Assembly (NCBI GenBank): GCA_036570425.1
Contig: DATCYF010000012.1
Span: 1 to 64,000, forward strand
Direction of reading: 5' to 3'
DNA length: 64,000 nt
Source: Rhizorhapis sp036570425
GTDB taxonomy: Bacteria > Pseudomonadota > Alphaproteobacteria > Sphingomonadales > Sphingomonadaceae
Below are positions 33,117-41,429 of the stretch, in pieces (position 1 is the stretch's first letter; every line of letters begins with the position of its first letter). The notes below the pieces were generated by a model. That model ran no database searches, had not been told where the DNA came from, and worked only from the letters and a program-made list of their open reading frames with translations. Both the position numbers and the translations under genes were made by a program.

Positions 33117-34075
33117 GCCGCCCTCCGCGCATCAGAGGTCTCGTCCTCGTCCGAAGCCGGCTCGGCGTCCGGAAGAAAGGCGAGCAGCCAATCGGCGGCC
33201 TTGCTGGCTTGGCTGGCGGCGCGCACGATCGCGCGGTTATCTTCGCGCAGCACCTCGAGCCACGAGCCGATGTAGTCCGCGTGGCGGACCGTCGGGACGA
33301 TGCCGAGCGAAGCGCAGCAGAAGGCCGCGTTCATCTCGGCTACGAGTTCCTCGAACGCGTACTTCTTCGTGCCGAAAGCGCCGGTCAGATCCCGGTTCAG
33401 CCGGCTGTGGTGGCCGCTGGCGTGCCCCATCTCGTGCAGGCCCGTGCGATACCAGTTGATCGGCTCGAAAAAGGCCTGCGGCGGCGGGACCATCACATAG
33501 TCGGGGCCGGGCGCGTAGTAGGCGCGGTTGCCGCCGATGCGGAAGTCGATGCCGGTCGCGGCGATCAGCGCTTCGATCCGGGGTTCGATCAGACCGGGCA
33601 ATGGCGGCGGCGCAACGACGGCCAGCTCCTCCGGCAGGTTCTCGCATTGCTGCGCATTGAAGACCGTGAAGCGCTTCAGAAACGGGACCGCCTGGGCGTC
33701 CTCGCCGGTCTCGCGGGCGCGCTTTTTCTCGTCGTCCGGCACGAAGCGGTCGGCATAGACGACGGTGGTGCCGTGCTCGCCCTTGCGGACATTGCCGCCG
33801 AGCGCGAGCGCCTGGCGAAACGTCAGCCAGCTCTGCCCGGTGAAGCCCTGTTGGATGACGCTGCCCCAGAGGATCAGGATATTGATCCCCGAATATTGCC
33901 GTCCAGTGGCGGCGTTCCTCGGCATGGCGAGCGGCGCCTTCGCCGCCGCCGTTCCCCAGGGCTGGACCCAAGGCACCCGGCCGGCCTCCAGCTCGGCGAT
34001 GATCTTGCCGGTAATGTCGTCGTAAAGGCTGGTCCGGTCCGAGCCGGCACGGGCGTGAGCGGTGTTTCTGGACAT
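33113..34075 (-). CDS. ardC: ArdC-like antirestriction protein with zincin domain
   Basis: 320 residues. The N-terminal ssDNA-binding DUF1738/ArdC domain (SLYDDITGKIIAELEAGRVP, then NAATGRQYSGINILILW) is followed by a metallopeptidase domain with the zinc motif HEMGHASGH near 214-222. ArdC proteins coat incoming single-stranded DNA and shield it from host restriction; the zincin may act on other proteins. It has the structured leader and sits opposite a CGACTA operator, consistent with controlled expression during transfer. Confidence 0.92.
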   Translation of the reverse strand: MSRNTAHARAGSDRTSLYDDITGKIIAELEAGRVPWVQPWGTAAAKAPLAMPRNAATGRQYSGINILILWGSVIQQGFTGQSWLTFRQALALGGNVRKGEHGTTVVYADRFVPDDEKKRARETGEDAQAVPFLKRFTVFNAQQCENLPEELAVVAPPPLPGLIEPRIEALIAATGIDFRIGGNRAYYAPGPDYVMVPPPQAFFEPINWYRTGLHEMGHASGHHSRLNRDLTGAFGTKKYAFEELVAEMNAAFCCASLGIVPTVRHADYIGSWLEVLREDNRAIVRAASQASKAADWLLAFLPDAEPASDEDETSDARRAA

Positions 34076-34165
34076 CGCGGTTCTCCGCGACGGGCGCCGG
34101 AGGCCTCTCCTCCAGCTTTCAACCCGTCACGGCAAAGCCGGTCCGCACTCTCACTCTCAGGGGGC
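34076..34165 (-). ncRNA. Structured 5' leader, copy 3 (upstream of ardC)
   Basis: On the minus strand: GAGAGTGAGAG, then CGTGACGGGTTG, an inner stem GGAGG...CCTCC, and CGCCCGTCGCGGAG close to the ATG, with GACGGG/CCCGTC as outer stem. CTCCGCGACGGGCG (34083-34096) and CAACCCGTCACG (34120-34131) match the parB-like leader exactly. Compensating changes in the inner stem argue for RNA structure rather than only DNA binding. Confidence 0.6.
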
Positions 34166-34293
34166 GTTGCGGGGTCTCCCCGCAGAAGGGGTCGGCCGAG
34201 ACCCGTGGGGCTCGGCCGCAGGGGAAGACTTTCCCCTCAAAGGCCATGCTTAACTCGAAGTTTAGCAATCAAACTCACGGGCGATTCACCTAT

Positions 34294-34312
34294 GGCGACT
34301 ATAATAGTCGCC
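34294..34312. promoter_or_regulatory. CGACTA dyad operator, copy 3
   Basis: GGCGACTATAATAGTCGCC is a perfect 19-bp palindrome between ardC and the GGDEF/EAL gene, 17 bases before the proposed GTG start of the latter. It is the most extended of the three related dyads. A regulator bound here could repress the signalling gene and influence ardC. Confidence 0.65.
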
Positions 34313-34329
34313 GAACATATTGTTTTCGG

Positions 34330-36228
34330 GTGGGCGGCCCTCGTGATTTGCTGCGATTTGAAAATCGGATTCTGCGCCTAATCGCAAACGGCGCCCCCGT
34401 GCAGGACACGGCTCACCAGCTCTGCCACGAAGTGGAGGCGTTCCTACCCGGCGTTATCTGTACCGTGATGACGGTCGATCCCGCAGGCCTGCTCGATCCT
34501 CTTGCGGCGCCGAGCCTGCCCGCTGAATTCAGCGCCGCCATCCGCGGCGTGATGAAGGGACCGGATGTCGGCTCGTGTGGAACGGCCGCCTATATGCGCC
34601 AGCCGGTTTTCGTGACCGACATCGCCAATGATCCGAAGTGGGCGAAGTTCAAGGATCTTGCACTCGCCGCCGATCTCAGAGCGTGCTGGTCGGCTCCGAT
34701 CCCGGGACACGACGGCGAGGCGGTCGGGGCGTTGGCGCTATATTTTCGCGAGCCACGTATTCCGCTCGAACACGAGAGATCGCTCATCGCCCAATGCGTG
34801 GAGCTATGCGAGATCGCGCTTCGTCGTCACGAGCGTGTCGCCGACCGGGAACGGCGCGCGAGCATCGACGCACTCACGGGACTGCCAAACCGCGCCGCCT
34901 TCAACATGGCCCTTGCCAGCATGGCCCGCGACGAGCCTGGATCGTGGGCGCTGTTCATCGTCGATCTCGATAATCTCAAGACCATCAACGACACGTTCGG
35001 TCATCCGGCCGGTGACGGGTTGATCCGCGCCGCCGGCGAGCGGATCGCCGCGGCCATGTTGCCGGATATCACCTTTCGGCTTGGCGGGGACGAGTTCGCT
35101 GTCCTTGTGCAATATCCGGAGGCCCTGACCGACCTCGATGCCCGTGCGGGCAAGATTTTCGCGGCGCTGGAGACCCCTGCGGATTGCGACGGCCATGCCG
35201 TGGTTCCAGCCGCCACGATCGGTGGCGCGGTGCTCGCGGCGACGAATGCAGCGGCGGACGTCTACCAGAATGCCGATTTCGCACTGTATCATGCCAAGGA
35301 GACCGGGCGGGGCGGGTTCGTTCGCTATTGGCCGGGAATCGGCAGCCGCATCACACATCGGCGCGACGCAATTCGCGACGTTTCGGCCGCGCTCGCAGAG
35401 GGGCGTATCGACGCCTATTACCAACCGATCGTTCGTCTCGACACGCGCGAGATCGTGGGTGTCGAGGCGCTATGCCGGCTGCGGACAACCGATGGCGAGG
35501 TCGTTGCCGCTAGCGAATTTCAAGAAGCGACATCGGACGTCAACGTCGCGGCGGAGTTGACGGGCCGCATGCTCTCGATCGTCGCGGGTGACGTTCGCTC
35601 CTGGCTCGATGCCGGCCTTCCGTTCCAGGCTGTCGGTGTGAACGTCTCAACCGGCGACTTCTACGCCGGCGATCTCATGCGCAAGCTGGAGCACAGTTTC
35701 GGCCGAGCCGGCGTCTCGCTTGAACACCTCTTTCTGGAGGTGAACGAGAATGTCTCGACCGGCCGGCGTGACAAAGTCATCGCCAGGGAAATCAGCCGGA
35801 TTCGACGCAGCGGCGTGCGCGTCTCGCTCGACGATTTTGGGACGGGCCAAGCCTCGTTGACCCATCTTGTCAGCATGCCGGTGGACGCGATCAAGATCGA
35901 CCGATCCTTCGTCGCTCAATTATGGCCTGACGATCCAGCGATGGTGCTTGTCCAGGGATTGATCGAGATCGCGCGCCAGCTCAACGTCCACGTCGTGGCC
36001 GAGGGGATCGAAACCGAGGTCCAGGCCAGCCAGCTTTGGACGATGGGGTGTGTCCTCGGTCAAGGCTTTGAGTTCTCGCGTGCAGTCGATCGCGCCGCGA
36101 TGACTGAGCTTCTGCGCCGGCACGCCGAGGGGGTCGAAGGCGCAATTCCACTGGCCTCAAATATCCAGCCGGCACATTCGCAATTGTCGCCCGAAATCCG
36201 GAAGGGTTTGCGCACGGGAACGCGGTAA
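34330..36228 (+). CDS. GAF-GGDEF-EAL cyclic-di-GMP signalling protein
   Basis: About 632 residues from the GTG at 34330; an upstream ATG at 34246 would place the 19-bp palindrome inside the gene and adds non-family sequence. A GAF sensor domain spans about 10-160. The GGDEF domain is intact (RLGGDEFAVL near 250). The EAL domain keeps VEAL near 378, LDDFGTG and AEGIE. It may therefore make or degrade c-di-GMP depending on state. ICE cargo beside a histidine kinase on the same strand. Confidence 0.9.
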   Translation: MGGPRDLLRFENRILRLIANGAPVQDTAHQLCHEVEAFLPGVICTVMTVDPAGLLDPLAAPSLPAEFSAAIRGVMKGPDVGSCGTAAYMRQPVFVTDIANDPKWAKFKDLALAADLRACWSAPIPGHDGEAVGALALYFREPRIPLEHERSLIAQCVELCEIALRRHERVADRERRASIDALTGLPNRAAFNMALASMARDEPGSWALFIVDLDNLKTINDTFGHPAGDGLIRAAGERIAAAMLPDITFRLGGDEFAVLVQYPEALTDLDARAGKIFAALETPADCDGHAVVPAATIGGAVLAATNAAADVYQNADFALYHAKETGRGGFVRYWPGIGSRITHRRDAIRDVSAALAEGRIDAYYQPIVRLDTREIVGVEALCRLRTTDGEVVAASEFQEATSDVNVAAELTGRMLSIVAGDVRSWLDAGLPFQAVGVNVSTGDFYAGDLMRKLEHSFGRAGVSLEHLFLEVNENVSTGRRDKVIAREISRIRRSGVRVSLDDFGTGQASLTHLVSMPVDAIKIDRSFVAQLWPDDPAMVLVQGLIEIARQLNVHVVAEGIETEVQASQLWTMGCVLGQGFEFSRAVDRAAMTELLRRHAEGVEGAIPLASNIQPAHSQLSPEIRKGLRTGTR

Positions 36229-36496
36229 CGCCGTGGCTCGCATGCACTGACCGGCGTCACGGGCGAACCACAATCGACTTTGGGGGGCTGCCCACTTTCG
36301 CGGACTGCGTGGAGACCATGCTCGTTTGCGAAGGCTCGATGATCCGATGCGTCGATCGCGCGCCCATTTCCCCTGAAAACAGCGTGCTGACCGAGGAGCC
36401 TCCTATGGTTCTGTAACAGATGTTGCGCTATCGTTCGGCTCGGCGACACGCCGGTGTCGGGAACGAATCCTCGCGAGTTGCGGAGGACGCAATCTC

Positions 36497-38125
36497 GTGG
36501 GGACCAGTGTGAGTAAAACGAGAGATTTCACCGGAGATGAGAACGGCGTAAACTCAGGCGCTTCTACCGAAGCGGCGGAACCGATTTCGCGAACACCTGA
36601 AATCGAGCGCCTGCGGATGTTCAGCCGTATCGCACAGGCGGTGGCCGGCGACTTTGACCTGAGCGAGCTGGTCACCATGGTGACGGACGCCGCGACCCAA
36701 TGGAGCGGCGGAAAATTCGGCGCATTCTTCTACAATCAGGTCGACGATAAGGGCGAAATCTACAGTCTCTATACTTTGTCCGGCGTCCCGCGATCCGCCT
36801 TCGCCGACTTCGAGATGCCGCGGAATACGGCGGTCTTCGCGCCGACCTTCGACGGTACGGGGATCGTGCGCTCCGACGATATCCGGAAAGACCCGAGATA
36901 CGGCCGCAGCGGGCCGCATTTCGGGATGCCCAAAGGCCATCTGCCCGTCGTGAGCTATCTCGCCGTCCCGGTGATTTCCCGTACGGGGGCAGTTCATGGG
37001 GGCCTCTTCATCGCCCATGACGAGCCCGGCCGTTTTGACGATGAGGCCGAGGAGATCGTCAAGACGATCGCGGCTCACGCGGCGATCGCGATCGACAACG
37101 CCGCGCTGCTGGCGGAGGCTCGGCGCGAGGCTGAGGCGCGGCGCGCAGCGTCCGAAGCCAATGCCAAACTCGCGGCGATCGTCGAGCATTCTGATGACGC
37201 GATCCTGAGCAAGTCGCTCGACGGCATTATCGCGAGCTGGAATTCGAGCGCCGAACGGCTATTCGGCTACAGTGCGGACGAAGCTATCGGAAAGCCGATT
37301 ACGCTCCTCATCCCTGAAGACCGGTTGCATGAAGAGGACATGATCATCGGCGGGGTCCGCGAAGGACGTCGTACGGAGCATTTCGAGACGCTCCGCCGGC
37401 GCAAGAATGGGACGCTGGTCAATGTGTCTCTGTCGGTCTCGCCGGTTCGCAATGAGCAGGGAGAGGTCATCGGCGCGTCCCAGATCGCGCGCAACATCAG
37501 TGAACGCGTCGAAGCGCAGGAACGCCAAGCCCTGCTGATGCGCGAGATGAATCATCGGATCAAGAATCTCTTCGCGCTGACCGGCGGCCTGATATCGCTC
37601 GGCGCGAGGACCGCAGACTCTGTGGAGGAGCTGGAGGAGACATTGCGCGAGCGCGTTGCGGCGCTGGCGCGGGCCCATGCGCTGACGATGCCGGAAGGGG
37701 TTGAGCAACCCGCCGGCGCGACCAACCTCATCGAGCTGCTACACGCGATCTTGTCGCCTTACGAAGCCGACCAGGGCCATGTCGTCGAGATCGAGGGGGA
37801 CGACATTCCAGTGCATGGTTCAGGGCTGACGTCCCTGGCGCTGGTGTTTCACGAGTTCGCGACGAATGCAGCGAAATACGGGGCGTTATCCGCGGCTGAC
37901 GGGCGCCTTTCGATCAAACTGGAACGTCAGGGCGAGACACTGCTGCTCAAATGGATTGAGCGCGGAGGCCCGCCGGTGACAGGTTCGCCAGACCATGCCG
38001 GCTTTGGCAGCAAGCTGGAGAAGGCGACGCTCAGCGGCCTGGGCGCCGTGGTGGAGAAGGTCTGGAATCCCGAAGGACTCGTGCTCACCGTCGTCCTTCC
38101 GACAGAGCGCCTCGCCCCAGGATAA
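36497..38125 (+). CDS. GAF-PAS HWE-family histidine kinase
   Basis: 542 residues with GTG start (a second GTG at 36509 is possible). A GAF domain spans about 40-205 and a PAS domain about 225-345 (IIASWNSSAERLFGYSADEA). The HWE kinase core has the phospho-acceptor His in REMNHRIKNLFALTG near 354 and the WxE signature in LLKWIERGG near 484. No membrane segment is seen, so it is cytoplasmic. HWE kinases often feed alphaproteobacterial stress responses. No cognate response regulator is adjacent. Confidence 0.92.
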   Translation: MGTSVSKTRDFTGDENGVNSGASTEAAEPISRTPEIERLRMFSRIAQAVAGDFDLSELVTMVTDAATQWSGGKFGAFFYNQVDDKGEIYSLYTLSGVPRSAFADFEMPRNTAVFAPTFDGTGIVRSDDIRKDPRYGRSGPHFGMPKGHLPVVSYLAVPVISRTGAVHGGLFIAHDEPGRFDDEAEEIVKTIAAHAAIAIDNAALLAEARREAEARRAASEANAKLAAIVEHSDDAILSKSLDGIIASWNSSAERLFGYSADEAIGKPITLLIPEDRLHEEDMIIGGVREGRRTEHFETLRRRKNGTLVNVSLSVSPVRNEQGEVIGASQIARNISERVEAQERQALLMREMNHRIKNLFALTGGLISLGARTADSVEELEETLRERVAALARAHALTMPEGVEQPAGATNLIELLHAILSPYEADQGHVVEIEGDDIPVHGSGLTSLALVFHEFATNAAKYGALSAADGRLSIKLERQGETLLLKWIERGGPPVTGSPDHAGFGSKLEKATLSGLGAVVEKVWNPEGLVLTVVLPTERLAPG

Positions 38126-38156
38126 CCAGAGCGATTGGTCTCCCCGACTGCGATCA

Positions 38157-41100
38157 TCAGCGAAAATCGCGCGTCTTCACCTTGATCGAGTCGATGTGCA
38201 GGTCGCGGACGTAGATGTCGCGCGCGCGCAGTCCCTTGGATGTCGGGTCACGCGGATCGGGCGTCGGTGAGCCATGATGAAATTCGTCGCCGCGCCCGTG
38301 CGGAAGCGGGAAAGCGGCATCCCGATCGCCGACGCTGGCGAGATCCGCGGAGAGATCCGTCAGGCGCTGCGCCACGAGATGCACCACTTCGCCCTCGCGC
38401 TGAACGCGTCCGCGCACGGCGAACATGCCGGCCGACAGGATGATGCGCCGATTCTTTTCGAAGACCTGCGGCCAGACGACGAGATTGGCGATGCCGGTTT
38501 CGTCTTCGAGGGTGATGAACATCACGCCCTTGGCGCTGCCGGGCCGCTGTCGGACCAGCACGATCCCGGCGGCCTCCAGCCAGCGGCTGTCGCGGGCGTC
38601 CATCGCCTCCTGGCAGGTGACGATGCGTCGGCGCCGCAGATCGGGGCGCAGGAACGCGACGGGATGGCTGCGCAGTGACAGGCCGACATGGCCATAGTCT
38701 TCCACGACTTCGGTGCCCGCGGTCATCGGCCGGAGGACGACGGCGGGTTCGCTGATCTCGGGCACGAGTTGCTGTTCGCGGGTGGTGGCGGCCGCAAAGA
38801 GGGGCAAGGGTTCATCGCGTAGCGCCTTGATGGCCCAGAGCGCCTCGCGCCGCGCCATGCCGAGCGCTGGCCGGAAGCCGTCGGCCTCCGCAATCTGCAC
38901 CAGGGCGGTGACCGGCACGCCCGCGCGACGCCACAGATCGTCGATCGAGGCGAAGGGCGTGCCCGCGCGGGCCCCGACAATGGCGGCAGCGTTGGCGTTG
39001 GCCAGCCCCTTGACCATGCGCAGGCCGAGCCGGACGGCGAAGCGACTGTCGTCGGCGGTCGGCTCCAGGGTGCAATCCCAGCGGGAGGCGTTGACGCAGA
39101 CCGGACGGATTTCGACGCCATGGTCCTGGGCATCGCGCACGATTTGGGCGGGAGCGTAAAAGCCCATCGGCTGGGAGTTGAGCAGCGCCGCGCAGAAGAT
39201 GTCGGGGTGCCAGCATTTGAGCCAGGCCGAGGCATAGGCGATCAGCGCAAAAGAGGCTGCGTGGCTTTCCGGAAATCCGTAACTGCCGAAGCCTTCGAGC
39301 TGCTTGAAGGTTTGTTCGGCAAATTCGCGTTCATAGCCGTTGTCGACCATTCCGTTGATCAGCTTGTCGCGGAAATGGGAGACGCCGCCGGTGAACTTGA
39401 AGGTCGCCATCGACTTGCGCAGCATGTCGGCCTCGCCGGGCGTGAAGCCGGCGCATTCGATCGCGACGCGCATCGCCTGTTCCTGAAACAACGGCACGCC
39501 GAGCGTCTTGCCGAGCACCTTCTCCAGCTCGGGCTTGGGATAGTTGACCGGCTCCAGCCCCTCGCGACGGCGCAGATAGGGATGCACCATGTCGCCCTGG
39601 ATGGGACCGGGCCGCACGATGGCGACCTGCACAACCAGATCGTAAAAGGTCCGGGGTTTGAGGCGCGGCAGCATCGACATCTGCGCGCGACTCTCGATCT
39701 GGAAGGTGCCGAGCGTGTCGGCCTTCCTGATCATCGCATAGGTGCGCGGGTCCTCGGCCGGGATGGTTGCGAGATCGAGATGGACGCCCTTGTGGTCGGC
39801 TAGAAGATCGAGCCCGCGCTTCATGCAGGTCAGCATCCCCAAGGCGAGGACGTCGACCTTCATGAATTTCAGCGCGTCGATGTCGTCCTTGTCCCATTCG
39901 ATCACCTGGCGATCGACCATGGCGGCGGGCTCGATCGGCACCAGCTCGTCGAGGCGGTCGTGGGTCAGCACGAAGCCGCCGGGATGCTGTGAAAGATGAC
40001 GCGGGGCGCCCATGAGCTGGCGGGCGAGATCAAGCGCCAGGCGAAGCCGGTGATCGCCGAGGTTCAGGTTCAGCTCCTCGACATGCTTGGGCTCGACGCC
40101 TTCCTCCGACCACCCCCAGACCTGCGACGACAGCGTCTTGATCAAGTCCTCCGTGAGTCCGAGCGCCTTGCCTACGTCGCGCAGCGCGCCCTTGGAGCGG
40201 TAGCGGATGACGGTCGAGCAGAGCGCGGCGTGATCGCGGCCATAGGTCTCGAACACCCACTGCATGACGATCTCGCGCCGCTCATGCTCGAAATCCACGT
40301 CGATGTCAGGCGGCTCGCGCCGTTCCTCGCTGACGAAGCGCTCGAATAGGAGATCGTTGCGGCCGGGATCGATCGAGGTGATGCCAAGCACATAGCAGAC
40401 GGCCGAGTTGGCGGCGGACCCGCGCCCCTGGCAGAGAATGTCCTTGGAGCGAGCGAACCCCACGATGCTGTTCACCGTGAGGAAGTACGGGGCGTATTGC
40501 AGCTTCTCGATCAGTCGCAGCTCGTGCTCGAGCGTTGCCCGAACACTGTCCGGCACGCCTTCGGGATAGCGTTCGGCGGCGCCCTCCCATGTCAGTTTGG
40601 CCAGCGTCTGCTGGGGCGTGAGCGCAGGGTTGTCGCGCTCCTCCGGATACTGATAGGCCAGCTCATCCAGCGAGAAACGGCAGCGCTCGACGATCTGAAG
40701 GGTTCGGGCGAGCGCTTCGGGATAGCGGCCGAACAGGCGGTGCATTTCCTCCGGCGGCTTGAGATAGCGATCGGCGTGCCGCTCCCGCCGCTCGCCCAAT
40801 TCGTCGATGGTAACGTTGTGACGGATGCAGGTGACGACGTCCTGCAGGATGCGTCGATCGGGTGCGTGGAACAGGACATCGTTGGTGACGATGGTCGGCA
40901 CGCGCATCTGCGCGGCCAGGTTGGACAGCTCATGGAGCCGGAGCTGGTCGTTCGGGCGACGCCGCAGCGATAGCGCCATATAGGCCCGGTCGCCGAAGGC
41001 GTCGCGCAACCGCCGCAGGCGTAAACCGCATGCGTCGTCGGCGAGGTCCGGCAGGAGGACGGCCAGCAGACCATCGCCATAGGCGATCAGATCCGTCCAT

Positions 41101-41429
41101 TCGAGATGACACTTCGCCTTGCCGCCGCGCTTCTTGCCGAGCGACAGCAGGCGGCACAGCCGCGAGTAGGCGGGCCGGTCGGTCGGATAGACCAGCACCG
41201 ACATTCCATCGACAAGGTCGAGGCGACAGCCAACGACGAGGCGCACGCCCGTCGTTTTGGCCGCCTCATGGGCGCGCACGATACCGGCCAGCGAGTTGCG
41301 GTCGACGATGGCGAGCGCCTCGATGCCGAGCACGGCTGCGGCGGCGAACAGCTCATCGCATCCGCTCGCGCCCCGCAGGAAGCTGAAATGGGATGTGACC
41401 TGTAGTTCGGCGTAGCGAGGGGCGGTCAT
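38157..41429 (-). CDS. dnaE2: DnaE2, error-prone DNA polymerase III alpha
   Basis: 1090 residues, the DnaE2 length. N-terminal PHP domain (SHFSFLRGASGCDELFAAA), polymerase catalytic acidic motif PDIDVDFEHERR near 373 and VDVLALGMLTCM near 521, and a C-terminal OB-fold. DnaE2 carries out translesion synthesis with ImuA and ImuB during the SOS response. The three genes form one operon here (4-base overlap with imuB), downstream of a LexA box. Chromosomal copies are normal in this group; presence on an ICE is notable. Confidence 0.95.
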   Translation of the reverse strand: MTAPRYAELQVTSHFSFLRGASGCDELFAAAAVLGIEALAIVDRNSLAGIVRAHEAAKTTGVRLVVGCRLDLVDGMSVLVYPTDRPAYSRLCRLLSLGKKRGGKAKCHLEWTDLIAYGDGLLAVLLPDLADDACGLRLRRLRDAFGDRAYMALSLRRRPNDQLRLHELSNLAAQMRVPTIVTNDVLFHAPDRRILQDVVTCIRHNVTIDELGERRERHADRYLKPPEEMHRLFGRYPEALARTLQIVERCRFSLDELAYQYPEERDNPALTPQQTLAKLTWEGAAERYPEGVPDSVRATLEHELRLIEKLQYAPYFLTVNSIVGFARSKDILCQGRGSAANSAVCYVLGITSIDPGRNDLLFERFVSEERREPPDIDVDFEHERREIVMQWVFETYGRDHAALCSTVIRYRSKGALRDVGKALGLTEDLIKTLSSQVWGWSEEGVEPKHVEELNLNLGDHRLRLALDLARQLMGAPRHLSQHPGGFVLTHDRLDELVPIEPAAMVDRQVIEWDKDDIDALKFMKVDVLALGMLTCMKRGLDLLADHKGVHLDLATIPAEDPRTYAMIRKADTLGTFQIESRAQMSMLPRLKPRTFYDLVVQVAIVRPGPIQGDMVHPYLRRREGLEPVNYPKPELEKVLGKTLGVPLFQEQAMRVAIECAGFTPGEADMLRKSMATFKFTGGVSHFRDKLINGMVDNGYEREFAEQTFKQLEGFGSYGFPESHAASFALIAYASAWLKCWHPDIFCAALLNSQPMGFYAPAQIVRDAQDHGVEIRPVCVNASRWDCTLEPTADDSRFAVRLGLRMVKGLANANAAAIVGARAGTPFASIDDLWRRAGVPVTALVQIAEADGFRPALGMARREALWAIKALRDEPLPLFAAATTREQQLVPEISEPAVVLRPMTAGTEVVEDYGHVGLSLRSHPVAFLRPDLRRRRIVTCQEAMDARDSRWLEAAGIVLVRQRPGSAKGVMFITLEDETGIANLVVWPQVFEKNRRIILSAGMFAVRGRVQREGEVVHLVAQRLTDLSADLASVGDRDAAFPLPHGRGDEFHHGSPTPDPRDPTSKGLRARDIYVRDLHIDSIKVKTRDFR

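Noticed and set aside
34246..34329. Upstream ATG for the GGDEF/EAL protein at 34246
   Set aside because: The segment is AT-rich, non-family in content and contains the 19-bp palindrome, so it looks like a promoter/operator rather than coding DNA.
33209..34381. Plus-strand open frame running from inside ardC to the GGDEF gene
   Set aside because: It crosses the ardC leader and the CGACTA palindrome and lacks any domain.
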